Positions 27,281 through 36,988 are shown, numbered from the stretch's first letter. The stretch: DNA of 42,146 nucleotides from Terriglobia bacterium (GCA_025350105.1 JANXYJ010000198.1:1-42146), one strand, 5' to 3'. Notes: a model not told the origin generated them from the letters alone. A program made the numbers and translations.

Positions 27281-30200
27281 ATGCCGGCCCTCCAACAGCC
27301 TCTTGAGAGCGCGTTGTTTTTGCCCGCCTCCGCCGCGCAACAACAGTTTTGGTTTTCCGATCAACTGAAACGAGGCGATCCGTCGTTGAACATTGCCGTG
27401 CGCTTCGGACTCTCAGGAAATCTGAATTTCAATGCACTGCGCAAAGCCATCCACGAAATCGTCCGCCGGCACGAAGTCCTTCGCGCCAGTTTCAAGCTGG
27501 TCGATGGCGCTATCCAGCAAGTCGTCCAACCTGAATCGAGCGCGCTCGATCTCGCTCTGCCGTTGAGTGATCTCAGCCTCTACGCGGGCTTGGAGCAGAT
27601 CGCGGAAGCCGATCGCTGGGCCGACATCGTCGCCCGTCAACCCTTTCAACTCAACCAAGGACCGCTTCTCCGCACCCGCCTTTTGCGCTTGGCGCGCACC
27701 GAGCATGTGTTGCTGCTCACCGTGCACCACATCGTTGCCGACGGTTGGTCGATCGGCGTTTTCTCGGAAGAATTGGGCGAGCTGTATGAAGCTTTCGCCA
27801 ATGGACACAAACCCTCCCTGCCGGAGCTGTCTATTCAGTACGCGGACTTCGCAAGTTGGCAGAACCAATCCGCCAGCTCGCCCTCTGCGCAATTAGCGGA
27901 GTCCGAAACCTATTGGCAACAACAACTAAAAGGCGCAATCCCTTTTGAAGTGACGCCGGACTTACCGCGCGCCGTCGATGTGGCCACAGGCGCTGACGCT
28001 TCTCCAGGAAGAATTGTCTCGCGTGTTTTGCCGCGAACCCTCACCGATCAGTTGGCGTTGATCAGCCGCGGCAACGGCAGTTCGCTCTTCATGATCATGC
28101 TGGCCGGATTAACCGCCCTGCTGCACCGCTACACCGGGCGGACCGATATTGCCATCGGCACGCAAGTTGCCGGCCGCGATCACGTGGAGGTGGAGCGGCT
28201 GATCGGCTGCTTCGTCAACACACTCGCCCTGCGTCTGCAGGCCAACGGTGATCTCCCTTTTAGTGCACTTCTCGCCCAGGCGCGCGAAGTGGTGACTGCG
28301 GCGTTAGTTCACGGCGACGTTTCCTTTGCGCGCGTGGCGGAACTGGTGGGAGGCAAGCGCAGTGCTGATTCCGGCGGCTTGTTACGCGTCAACTTTATTC
28401 ATCAACGTGATTTCGTGCAGCCTTGGACCAAAGCTGGTCTGCGCATGTACGCGATCCCTTCGCGTTCCCCGGGTGCCATTTTCGATTTGAACTTCTTCGC
28501 CGTGGAACGCGCCGATGGCTGGCGTCTTTCCTGCGAGTTCAACAAGTCGCTGTTCCGTCAAAGCACGGTGGAGCGCATGTTGGCGCATCTGGAAAATGCT
28601 TTCGTCGCGGTCTTGTCCAATCCCAACAAGTCGCTTGGTGAGCTCGACTTCATCAGCAACGCCGAACGCCAACAGATTTTGTTCGACTGGAATCGCACTG
28701 AATTTGCCTATCCGCGCCACCTGCGCATTCAAGACCTGCTGCAGAGCGCCGCCGAATCTCGCCCGAATGGCACAGCCGCCACTTGTGGCCGTCAGTCCGT
28801 TCTCTATTCAGAACTGGATCACAAAAGTAACCAATTGGCTCGTTATCTTCACGAACGCGGCGCCCAGCCCGGTGCCGTGGTCGGCATCTGTACCAGCCGC
28901 TCCATCGATATGTTCGTGGCTCTGCTGGCCATCCTCAAAGCCGGCGCTGCCTATATTCCGCTGGATCCGTCGCTGCCCGCGGATCGCCTGGCCTATTTGT
29001 GCGAAGACGCCGGCATCAGCTTACTGATTACCGAACGCGCCACCGCCAACCTGATCGATACCCCCGTCGAACGTGTTGTGATTGACGCCGAGCGCGTTGT
29101 GGTGGGCAGCCAAAGCGGCATCGCCTTTGATGGCGGAGCCACCGCCGACGACGTCGCCTATGTTCTCTACACTTCCGGTTCTACCGGCCAACCCAAGGGT
29201 GTGGAAGTCCGTCATCGCAGCGTCGTCAATCTGCTCTACGCGCTGCAGGAACACTTGATGGTCGGCCCGGCGGATGTCTTATTGGCCACCACTACGCTTT
29301 CCTTCGACATCGCGGCGCTCGAATTATTTGGCCCCCTGCTCACTGGCTCGCAATTGGTCATCGCCACCAACACCGAAGCAGCTGACCCCTTGGCGCTGCG
29401 CGATCTACTGGTGCGCAGCAAGGCCACTGTCTATCAGGCCACTCCCGTTCGTTACCGGCTGTTGATTGACGCCGGCTGGAAAAATACTCCGCGTTTGAAA
29501 ATGCTTTGCGGCGGCGAAAAGATGACCCGTGAGCTGGCCGACGCGTTGCTTCTGCGCGGCGGTGAGCTGTGGAACGTCTATGGCCCCACCGAAACCACTG
29601 TGTGGTCTTCGGTGGACCAAATCCTGCCGGATCGCGAACCCATTTCCATCGGCCGCCCCATTGCCAACACCACTTTCTATATTCTCGATGCCCAACTGCG
29701 CCCCGCCGCCATAGGAACCGAAGGCGAGCTATGCATCGGTGGCGATGGCTTGGCCAAAGGCTATCGCAATCGGCCCGATCTCACCGCCGAACGCTTCATT
29801 GCCAATCCCTTCGCGCCCGGCCGCATTTACCGTACGGGTGATCGCGCCCGTTACCGCGGCGATGGCCGTGTGGAGCTGCTGGGCCGCAACGACGATCAAG
29901 TCAAAATTCGTGGCTTCCGAATCGAACTGGGTGAGGTGGAAGCCGCTCTGCAAAAGTGCCCCGCCGTAAGCGCCGCCGCTGTCGTCGTCAGGCAGGATGC
30001 CGCAGGTGAGACCGTGCTTGCCGCCTATTACACGCCCCGCGAAAAACAAATATCCGACGTCGCAGCCGTCCGCGCATTCCTCACGAAACAACTTCCGCCC
30101 TACATGGTCCCCACATTCCTGATCCCGTTAGATCGATTACCAACCACGCCCAACGGGAAGTTGGACCGCAAGAGTTTGCCCGCCTTAACCTTTCAGCCGG

Positions 30201-31330
30201 ACCCGGTGATGCTGCCAAAAGAACCGCTGAAGAACGAACCGCCAAAAGGAAAAGACCGGCCCGCCACAACCCATCACCACCCACAAGACGAACTGGAGTC
30301 CGCGCTCATTCGCATCTGGCAATCCGTGTTGCACGCTACGCACGTCAACCTGGACGACAATTTTTTTGAACTTGGCGGGCACTCCATTCTGGCCGCCAAA
30401 ATGTTCGTTCGCATCGAGGAGGAATTAGGACAAACGCTTCCCCTCGCCACTCTTTTCCAAAGCCCCACCGTGCGCGAACTCGCCGCGCTCATTCGCAATA
30501 CCAATTGGACTCCGTCCTGGTCATCGCTCGTTCCCATCCGGCCCGCCGGCACCAGGCATCCGCTTTTCCTCATCCACCCCATTGGCGGCAACGTCCTCAC
30601 CTTCTCTGGTTTTTGTGGCCACTTTCCGTCTGACCAACCCATTTATGGATTGCAAGCGCGCGGCCTGGATGGCAAACAGGCGCCGCATACTTCCATCTAC
30701 GAAATGGCGGAGGATTACATCACCCAGATTCGTGCCGTGCAACCCAGCGGGCCCTACGCCATTGGCGGGTTTTCCGCCGGCGCCATCGTCGCTTTTGAGA
30801 TGGCCCGCCAATTGGAACAACAAAGCCAAACCGTGCGCACCCTGGCCTTGATGGACGCGCAAATCGACACGCCCTTGGCGAAAAATGATGATGCCGTCGC
30901 CACCGCCCTCACCGAACGCGTCGATCGCTGGACCCGGACCATCCGTTCCAATCTCCGCTACGCCACCCGCATGAGTCCCTCTGACTTCGTCCAACGCAAA
31001 ACCCAAAACATCAAGGCTCGCCTGGCCGTTCGCAGTTGGCAAAATCAAAGAGGCGAAAGTAATGCGGTCACGCTCACGCCGGAGCAAGGCTTTCTGGCCG
31101 CTCTCCGCTCCTATGTTCCGCAGCCTTATCGCGGCGGCGCCATTCTTTTCCGCGCCAAGGATGAAGTGGCCCACTGTCCCGATCCCAATCTCGGCTGGGA
31201 CAAATTCGTTCACGGCGGTCTGCAGGTACGCGAGGTCAGCGGCGATCACGACACACTGATGCAGGAACCTCACATCGGAATGCTGGCCCGCATTCTAGCC
31301 AGCATTCTCGCGGAAACCGATAAAGATTAA
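27281..31330 (+). CDS. Terminal NRPS module: C-A-PCP-thioesterase
   Basis: A 1349-residue protein. C domain about 10-450 with HHIVADG at 149-155; A domain about 470-985 with YVLYTSGSTGQPKG from 627 and A10 Lys960; PCP with LGGHS, Ser1035; type I thioesterase about 1065-1345 with GGFSAG (Ser1165), Asp1294 and His1323. It accepts the chain from the preceding protein, adds one amino acid and releases the product by hydrolysis or cyclisation. The A-domain pocket reads D-I-L-Q-L-G-V-V-W, again close to glycine codes. AGGAAGGA lies shortly upstream of ATG 27281, and only three bases separate it from the first synthase. The priming sugar transferase follows after 21 bases. Confidence 0.95.
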   Translation: MPALQQPLESALFLPASAAQQQFWFSDQLKRGDPSLNIAVRFGLSGNLNFNALRKAIHEIVRRHEVLRASFKLVDGAIQQVVQPESSALDLALPLSDLSLYAGLEQIAEADRWADIVARQPFQLNQGPLLRTRLLRLARTEHVLLLTVHHIVADGWSIGVFSEELGELYEAFANGHKPSLPELSIQYADFASWQNQSASSPSAQLAESETYWQQQLKGAIPFEVTPDLPRAVDVATGADASPGRIVSRVLPRTLTDQLALISRGNGSSLFMIMLAGLTALLHRYTGRTDIAIGTQVAGRDHVEVERLIGCFVNTLALRLQANGDLPFSALLAQAREVVTAALVHGDVSFARVAELVGGKRSADSGGLLRVNFIHQRDFVQPWTKAGLRMYAIPSRSPGAIFDLNFFAVERADGWRLSCEFNKSLFRQSTVERMLAHLENAFVAVLSNPNKSLGELDFISNAERQQILFDWNRTEFAYPRHLRIQDLLQSAAESRPNGTAATCGRQSVLYSELDHKSNQLARYLHERGAQPGAVVGICTSRSIDMFVALLAILKAGAAYIPLDPSLPADRLAYLCEDAGISLLITERATANLIDTPVERVVIDAERVVVGSQSGIAFDGGATADDVAYVLYTSGSTGQPKGVEVRHRSVVNLLYALQEHLMVGPADVLLATTTLSFDIAALELFGPLLTGSQLVIATNTEAADPLALRDLLVRSKATVYQATPVRYRLLIDAGWKNTPRLKMLCGGEKMTRELADALLLRGGELWNVYGPTETTVWSSVDQILPDREPISIGRPIANTTFYILDAQLRPAAIGTEGELCIGGDGLAKGYRNRPDLTAERFIANPFAPGRIYRTGDRARYRGDGRVELLGRNDDQVKIRGFRIELGEVEAALQKCPAVSAAAVVVRQDAAGETVLAAYYTPREKQISDVAAVRAFLTKQLPPYMVPTFLIPLDRLPTTPNGKLDRKSLPALTFQPDPVMLPKEPLKNEPPKGKDRPATTHHHPQDELESALIRIWQSVLHATHVNLDDNFFELGGHSILAAKMFVRIEEELGQTLPLATLFQSPTVRELAALIRNTNWTPSWSSLVPIRPAGTRHPLFLIHPIGGNVLTFSGFCGHFPSDQPIYGLQARGLDGKQAPHTSIYEMAEDYITQIRAVQPSGPYAIGGFSAGAIVAFEMARQLEQQSQTVRTLALMDAQIDTPLAKNDDAVATALTERVDRWTRTIRSNLRYATRMSPSDFVQRKTQNIKARLAVRSWQNQRGESNAVTLTPEQGFLAALRSYVPQPYRGGAILFRAKDEVAHCPDPNLGWDKFVHGGLQVREVSGDHDTLMQEPHIGMLARILASILAETDKD

Positions 31331-31351
31331 GAATAGAGACCAATAAAAGTA

Positions 31352-32818
31352 ATGACACCACAGAGTGCCATCCCGCACCGCTCCCTCATCGACCGCCGCC
31401 TGCGCCCGCGCACGGCAACCAAATCCTATACCGGCTGGGCCCTGCTCGCTTCCGATGTCTGCTCGTTGCTCCTATCGGTCGGCTTAAGCGTTGCGCTCAA
31501 AGCCGCCTTCAGTCGCATATCCAATCAAGGACTGGATCTCGCACCCTATCTTGCCCTGTGGCCTTTTTTGTTCGTCTTCCTTCTGGTGTATGCCGTCATC
31601 GGACTCTATTCGCCGCTCGCCATGGGTGCGCCTGAGGAATTGCGCCGCTCTACCATTGCCTCTGCCGTTTTGTTTGTCACTCTCACCGCGGCCACCGTAA
31701 CTTTGCGCGGCGCCAGCCGTTACTTCACCTGGACCGTGCTTCTGGCCATGGTGCTCACCATTGTCCTGGTTCCGTTGCTGCGTGCTTGTGCCCGCCAGGC
31801 CTTCGGCCGTGAAGAATGGTGGGGCGTCCCCGCCGTCGTCTTTGGCTCCGGTGAAGTGGGTGCAAGCATCGTCCGCGTGTTGAAGAACGAACCCGGCTTG
31901 GGCATCAAGCCCATCGCCGTGTTTGATGAAGCCTGCTCCAGTCTTCGCTTCATGCAGGAAGTCCCGGTCCTCCCGCTCACTTCGCTGGATCATTTTTTGC
32001 GCCGCCACGACCGCCTTTCCTACGGCATCTTCGCCCTGCCCGACGTGCCCAAGGAACGCCTCACGCAAATGATCGAAGCCCATGCGGCGGAGTTCTCCCA
32101 TGTTCTGGTGGTCCCCGATCTGAAAGGCGTTGCCAGCTTGTGGGTCGATTCCAAAAGCATCGGCGGCATGATCAGCCTGGAAGTGCGCCAGCACGTCGCC
32201 ACTCCCAATTACGAATTCGCCAAACGCACGGTGGACGTTCTCTTTGTCTCCTTAGGCGCCTTGGTCGCCGTGCCGGTTTCGCTCGCCATCGCCTGCTGGA
32301 TCGCCCTCGATTCGCCCGGACCTGTTTTCTATAGCCAATACCGCATCGGCCGCAACGGCCGCATGTTTCGCGCCTGGAAATTCCGCTCCATGGTGGCGAA
32401 CGCCGATCATGTTCTTGAACAACATCTCCACGCCAATCCATCTCTTCGTGACGAATGGGAGCGCGATCAGAAACTCAAAAACGATCCGCGCGTCACTCGC
32501 TCCGGCAGCTTTCTTCGCCGCAGCAGCCTGGATGAGCTGCCCCAGCTCTGGAACGTCCTGAAGGGCGACATGAGCATGGTGGGCCCGCGCCCCATCATCG
32601 AGAAAGAAGCCGAACGCTACGGTACTTCTTTCGATACCTACAAGCGCGTCAACGGCGGCATCACCGGACTCTGGCAAGTCTCCGGCCGCAACGACGTTTC
32701 CTATCAGGAACGCGTTGACCTGGATATGTTCTACGTTCGCAATTGGTCCATTTGGCTGGATCTGTGCATTCTCTTCCGCACCATCGCTGTCGTGCTCTTT
32801 CGCAAGGGGGCGTATTGA
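31352..32818 (+). CDS. Polyprenyl-phosphate sugar-1-phosphate transferase (WbaP/WcaJ-like priming enzyme)
   Basis: A 488-residue membrane protein that starts repeat-unit synthesis by moving hexose-1-phosphate from a UDP-sugar to undecaprenyl phosphate. Four N-terminal helices (about 27-145) precede a Rossmann-like middle domain ([16 protein letters not shown]). The C-terminal bacterial sugar transferase domain begins at KRTVDVLF (about 291), with [16 protein letters not shown] and the catalytic Asp394-Glu395 in [23 protein letters not shown]. It completes the Wzx/Wzy set even though it sits behind the NRPS genes. The gap to the NRPS is 21 bases, and its stop overlaps the TTG start of the next gene. 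Confidence 0.94.
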   Translation: MTPQSAIPHRSLIDRRLRPRTATKSYTGWALLASDVCSLLLSVGLSVALKAAFSRISNQGLDLAPYLALWPFLFVFLLVYAVIGLYSPLAMGAPEELRRSTIASAVLFVTLTAATVTLRGASRYFTWTVLLAMVLTIVLVPLLRACARQAFGREEWWGVPAVVFGSGEVGASIVRVLKNEPGLGIKPIAVFDEACSSLRFMQEVPVLPLTSLDHFLRRHDRLSYGIFALPDVPKERLTQMIEAHAAEFSHVLVVPDLKGVASLWVDSKSIGGMISLEVRQHVATPNYEFAKRTVDVLFVSLGALVAVPVSLAIACWIALDSPGPVFYSQYRIGRNGRMFRAWKFRSMVANADHVLEQHLHANPSLRDEWERDQKLKNDPRVTRSGSFLRRSSLDELPQLWNVLKGDMSMVGPRPIIEKEAERYGTSFDTYKRVNGGITGLWQVSGRNDVSYQERVDLDMFYVRNWSIWLDLCILFRTIAVVLFRKGAY

Positions 32819-34518
32819 AGCTCTTGGTGTTGCTAGCGGCCAGCACCATCCTAAGCGCCGCACCACCCCCCATCAACCTTTCACGCGATCTGATTCGCCT
32901 CGGCATCGCCGCTCGCAACGCCACCCCGAACGATCCCAAGCTCGATGCGCGCCCACTGTTTCAGTCCGCCATCGCCTATAGCAAACTGCATTCCGTCAAA
33001 ATTCTCACCGCCGATCCGGGCAGCTACTATTTCTTAACGCCCTCCGCGCCCGGCCAATATCTCGTACTCGATCAGCTTGCCGATCTCACGCTCGATCTCC
33101 ACGCAGCGTCTCTCTATTTTCAAGACAGCTACAACGCGGCCATCACGCTCAATGCTTGCGTTGGTGTCATTCTTCAAAATTTTTCAGTTGACTTCCTGCA
33201 TCTGCCCTTCACGCAAGTCAAAATCCGCACCGCCCAAGGCGGGTCAATTCAATATCAGCTCAATCGCCACTGGCAATCGCCCGATGGATTCGTGAAAGAC
33301 GACGGCGAACTGTGGGCGCTGGCCTTCCGTAATGGCGAACTCATCCCCGGCACGAATCGCCTTCCGCTGAAACATGAATCCGTCAACAACACCCTCCATG
33401 TCGTCGGCAACCGCGCCCCTTGGACCGAACCCGCCGCCATCGCGAAACTTCAGCCGGGCGACACCCTGGTCATCGCCTCCCGCGGCGGCCCTGCGACTAT
33501 CCGTTCCAACGGCGGCCGCGCCGTGACGTTCAAGAACATCGACATCTACTCGTCCGGTACCCTCGGCCTGCAACTCGATCACGCCGCCGATTCCATCGTC
33601 GATCACGTTCGGGTGATGCCCCGCCCTGCAACCGATCGTCTCCTCAGCGCCAACGCCGATGGCATCCACCTCAGCTACACCGGCGCCAATAATCGCGTGG
33701 TTGATTGCTTCGTCAGCCACACCATGGACGATGGCATCGCCGTCAATTCGCCAGTCCTCGGAATTGTGGTAGGCCGCCTCAACCCTAGCACCCTCAAAGT
33801 AAGCCGCAACTACGGCTCAATCATTCCCGCGCAAACCCGCATCGCGCTGGTCGATCCCAAAACCGGCTTCGCCTCTTCGTCCTTCACCGTGACCAGCCAA
33901 GTGGTGACCTCTGAAGCCATCACCATCAATTTGGATCATGATGCGCCTCCGGCCCCGGAACATTTTGGTGTGATTTTGTCGGACGCCAATCAGCGCGGCG
34001 CGGGCACGGTAATTGCCCGCAACACCGTCGAGGACGTCCTCTCCGCCCGCGGCATCTACCTCGGCGGCGTCAGTGGGGTCACCGTCAAAAACAACACCAT
34101 CCGCCGCACCAGCGCCGGCGCCATCGTTTTGCATGAAGACCTCGCCGCCTTTCCCACCGGCCCCAGCGAAGATATTCAAATCACCGGTAACACCGTGGAT
34201 CACGCCATAGGTCCCATGGAAACCGGCGTGGGAGCAGTCGCCAGTCTCGCGTCCATCTTCGCCATCGCCACCGACGCCAATTTTCGCCTACTGCCTACCG
34301 ATCCGCTACAGCGCATTACCATTTCCCACAACACCATCAGCCATTCCGGACGCTCCGCTATCTGGGTCGCCAACACCCAAGCAGCCGTCATCGCAGCCAA
34401 CACCGTCACCCACTGGAACCAACACCCCGAACTCGCGCTTTGGGGAATTGGCGTTCAGTGGGCCTGGCAGATGAAGCGTGATGCGGCCCAGCCAGTTGTG
34501 CTCCACCAGTCCCGCTAA
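32815..34518 (+). CDS. Secreted right-handed parallel beta-helix protein (pectate-lyase/epimerase-like)
   Basis: A 567-residue exported protein. The start is read at TTG 32815, overlapping the upstream TGA; this gives a clean signal peptide ([17 protein letters not shown]) that no later start would. From about residue 235 to the end there are repeated PbH1-type rungs: GIHLSYTGANNRVVDCFV, GIYLGGVSGVTVKNNTI, ITGNTVDHA, ITISHNTISHSGRSAIWV. This is the fold of polysaccharide lyases, C5-epimerases and some hydrolases. No catalytic signature can be fixed by eye. Its place at the end of the polysaccharide operon suggests trimming or modification of the exported polymer in the periplasm or outside. 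Confidence 0.82.
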   Translation: MKLLVLLAASTILSAAPPPINLSRDLIRLGIAARNATPNDPKLDARPLFQSAIAYSKLHSVKILTADPGSYYFLTPSAPGQYLVLDQLADLTLDLHAASLYFQDSYNAAITLNACVGVILQNFSVDFLHLPFTQVKIRTAQGGSIQYQLNRHWQSPDGFVKDDGELWALAFRNGELIPGTNRLPLKHESVNNTLHVVGNRAPWTEPAAIAKLQPGDTLVIASRGGPATIRSNGGRAVTFKNIDIYSSGTLGLQLDHAADSIVDHVRVMPRPATDRLLSANADGIHLSYTGANNRVVDCFVSHTMDDGIAVNSPVLGIVVGRLNPSTLKVSRNYGSIIPAQTRIALVDPKTGFASSSFTVTSQVVTSEAITINLDHDAPPAPEHFGVILSDANQRGAGTVIARNTVEDVLSARGIYLGGVSGVTVKNNTIRRTSAGAIVLHEDLAAFPTGPSEDIQITGNTVDHAIGPMETGVGAVASLASIFAIATDANFRLLPTDPLQRITISHNTISHSGRSAIWVANTQAAVIAANTVTHWNQHPELALWGIGVQWAWQMKRDAAQPVVLHQSR

Positions 34519-34551
34519 AAACAAAAACGCCGCGCTTTGTCGGCGCGGCGT
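34517..34551 (-). terminator. Intrinsic terminator of the rpsO-pnp transcript
   Basis: A 9-bp stem, ACGCCGCGC (34527-34535) with GCGCGGCGT (34543-34551), has a 7-base loop. Read on the minus strand, downstream of the pnp stop (34578-34580), it is followed by TTTTTGTTTTTA, a good U-tract. On the + strand it comes 8 bases after the beta-helix stop but lacks a T-run, so it would stop the polysaccharide operon less efficiently. Confidence 0.85.
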
Positions 34552-34577
34552 CTTCCGTTCAAACGAAACTACAGCGG

Positions 34578-36689
34578 TTATGCTTTGCCCTCGCCCGCCA
34601 ACTTCTCGCGCTGTTCTTTCAGAATCGCCTTGCGGCTCAGCTTGATTTTGTTGCCTTCCAGACCCAGCACCTTCACCAGAATCTGATCGCCTTCGTTCAG
34701 TTCATCGCGAACCTGCTTCACGCGGCTCTCCGCAATTTCTGAGATATGCAGCAGGCCATCGGTTCCGGGGAAGATCTCAACAAACGCGCCGAAATCCACA
34801 ATGCGCACCACTTTGCCCAAATACGTCTTGCCCACTTCGGCCACCGCGCAAATATCGGTGATCATCTGAATACAACGATCCGCCGCCACGCCGTCGCTCG
34901 AGTAGATCTTCACGCTGCCATCATCCTCAACGTCGATCTTGCAGCCCGTGGTTTCCACAATGCTGCGAATCATCTTGCCACCGGGTCCAATCAGTTCGCG
35001 AATCTTGTCGGTGGGAATTTTCAGTGAGAAAATACGCGGGGCGTACGGCGACATCTTCTCGCGATGCACCGCGATCACCGCGTTCATTTTGTCGAGCAAG
35101 AACAACCGCGCGCGCCGGGCTTGTTCCAACGCTTCCTTCAAAATCGCGTGCGTTACAGTGGGCACCTTGATGTCCATCTGCAACGCCGTAATTCCGTCTT
35201 TGGTGCCGGCAACTTTAAAGTCCATGTCGCCGTAGTGATCTTCCGCGCCCGCAATGTCGGTAAGAACCGCGTAGTCCTTGCCTTCCATCACCAGGCCCAT
35301 CGCAATGCCAGCCACCGGAGCGATCATCGGCACGCCCGCGTCCATTAACGATAACGACGCGCCGCAAACCGATGCCATCGAACTCGATCCGTTCGATTCC
35401 AAAATGTCGCTCACCACACGCATCGTGTAGGGGAACGCTTTATCGTCGGGAACCATCGCCGAAATCGCGCGTTCGGCCAAAGCGCCGTGCCCAATTTCAC
35501 GCCGGCCCGCGCCGCGCATAAAGCCCACTTCGCCCACGCTGAACGGAGGGAAGTTGTAATGCAGCATAAAGCGCTTCGAGCTTTCCGTCGAATCCAGCAG
35601 CTCAATCCTCTGCTCGTCGTCCTTGGTGCCCAAGGTCGCCGTCACCAGCGCTTGCGTTTCGCCGCGCGTAAATAGCGCCGATCCGTGTGTCCGCGGCAAT
35701 ACGCCCACTTCGATGTCGATGTTGCGGATCTCGTCGAATTTACGCCCGTCCGGACGCCGCTTTTCCTTCAACATCTCATCGCGGAAAATGCGTTCCTTCA
35801 AGCGGTCGAACAGTTCCTTGGTCTCGGCCTTTTGCTCTTCCGCAACGCCTTCCAGCGCCTTCTTCTTGGTGTCGGAAATACGCTTGTAGCTGTCCAGCTT
35901 TTCGTACTTCTGCGTGTTCATTGCGTCCTGCAATGCCGCGCGATGCGCCGTGGAAAGTTGATCGTACAGCGCCTGATTCATCACCGGCGGCGTGTAGGTC
36001 CGCTTGGTCTTACCGCACTTCTTCGCCAACTCACGAATCGCGGCAGTGATCTTCTTGCAGCTTTCATGACCGAACTCGATCGCCGCCAGCACTTCCGCTT
36101 CCGTCGCCTGATTGGCGCCGGATTCCACCATCACAATGCCTTCGTCCGTCGCGGCCACCACAATGTTCACCTTCGACGCCTTGGTCTCTTCGTACGTCGG
36201 ATTGGCGATGAACTTTCCGTCCACCATCCCAATGCGCACGCCCGCCAAAACATAATGGAACGGAATATCGGAAATCGCCAGCGACGCCCCCGCGCCCATA
36301 ATCGCCAGCGTGGACGGGTCGCGCAGCGGATCGGCCGATAAAACAAATCCGATCACCTGCGTTTCATTCGTGTAGCCTTCCGGGAACAGCGGCCGGATCG
36401 GACGATCAATCAACCGGCTGGTCAAAATCTCTTTTTCCGACGGCCGCGTCTCGCGCTTGATAAAGCCGCCCGGAAAACGTCCCGCCGCGTAAGTGTACTC
36501 GCGGTAATCCACCGTCAGCGGAAAAAACGCCGCGTTCGGTTTCGGATCTTCATTGGAGCAAGCGGTGACCAGCACCACACTCTCTCCGGATCGCACAATC
36601 ACCGATCCATTGGCCTGCTTGGCCATCTTTCCTGATTCAATAGTCACGATCCGGCCATTGCCTAGATCGATTTCAACGGAATGCAACAT
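34578..36689 (-). CDS. pnp: Polynucleotide phosphorylase (polyribonucleotide nucleotidyltransferase)
   Basis: A 703-residue 3'-5' phosphorolytic exoribonuclease of normal length. Two RNase PH-like domains (opening LHSVEIDLGNGRIVTIESGK; second core with HGSALFTRGETQALVTATLG) flank an all-helical linker. A KH domain with LIGPGGKMI follows at about 565, then an S1 domain (GKTYLGKVVRIVDFGAFVEIFPG) near the C-terminus. It degrades mRNA and forms part of the degradosome. AAAGGA is 11 bases before the ATG and lies inside a potential 13-bp helix with the leader. It is downstream of rpsO, the usual bacterial arrangement, and ends at a U-tract terminator. Confidence 0.98.
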   Translation of the reverse strand: MLHSVEIDLGNGRIVTIESGKMAKQANGSVIVRSGESVVLVTACSNEDPKPNAAFFPLTVDYREYTYAAGRFPGGFIKRETRPSEKEILTSRLIDRPIRPLFPEGYTNETQVIGFVLSADPLRDPSTLAIMGAGASLAISDIPFHYVLAGVRIGMVDGKFIANPTYEETKASKVNIVVAATDEGIVMVESGANQATEAEVLAAIEFGHESCKKITAAIRELAKKCGKTKRTYTPPVMNQALYDQLSTAHRAALQDAMNTQKYEKLDSYKRISDTKKKALEGVAEEQKAETKELFDRLKERIFRDEMLKEKRRPDGRKFDEIRNIDIEVGVLPRTHGSALFTRGETQALVTATLGTKDDEQRIELLDSTESSKRFMLHYNFPPFSVGEVGFMRGAGRREIGHGALAERAISAMVPDDKAFPYTMRVVSDILESNGSSSMASVCGASLSLMDAGVPMIAPVAGIAMGLVMEGKDYAVLTDIAGAEDHYGDMDFKVAGTKDGITALQMDIKVPTVTHAILKEALEQARRARLFLLDKMNAVIAVHREKMSPYAPRIFSLKIPTDKIRELIGPGGKMIRSIVETTGCKIDVEDDGSVKIYSSDGVAADRCIQMITDICAVAEVGKTYLGKVVRIVDFGAFVEIFPGTDGLLHISEIAESRVKQVRDELNEGDQILVKVLGLEGNKIKLSRKAILKEQREKLAGEGKA

Positions 36690-36849
36690 GTTTGAGACTG
36701 TCCTTTAATCAAGACCAGCCCGGAGCGCCGCTCAGTGCGGTGAATCCGTTGGCCTGCTTTGATCAAGAGGAGACTTTGGAGGGGTACTTCGAAGCCAGCG
36801 GCAACAACTTCTAAAACAGGACAGTCCCAATGGCCGCCCCTGCTGGCTT
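36690..36849 (-). promoter_or_regulatory. Structured pnp leader that can mask the ribosome binding site
   Basis: On the pnp mRNA, the bases corresponding to 36704-36692 (AGGACAGUCUCAA, containing the Shine-Dalgarno and ending three bases before the AUG) are complementary to 36830-36818 (UUGGGACUGUCCU): 13 pairs with one G-U. A second repeat, AAGCCAGC (36792-36799) with GCTGGCTT (36842-36849), encloses the anti-SD strand in its loop, so the two helices compete or form a pseudoknot. A small CCGC/GCGG hairpin (36728-36740) sits between. The layout recalls the RNase III/PNPase-autoregulated pnp leader of E. coli, but the sequence is unrelated and function is inferred. Confidence 0.55.
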
Positions 36850-36988
36850 TTCGAGAATCGTTTTCTTGCTCACCTGACTACGAAACCGGTTCCCTGTGAA
36901 ACCCGGCTTCCACCGTTCCGACTATCTTTGTTATAGCCGCCTGTCAGCCCTGGCCCCATCGCCCGGCCAACACCCATTCAACCGCTGG

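Noticed and set aside
17612-31330. Many long antisense and out-of-frame open frames under the two megasynthase genes
   Set aside because: They follow the GC-rich codon pattern of the real genes, lack domains and starts, and are shadows.
36930-36935. TATAAC on the minus strand as a separate pnp promoter -10
   Set aside because: No acceptable -35 at 16-18 bases; could be chance in the rpsO-pnp spacer.
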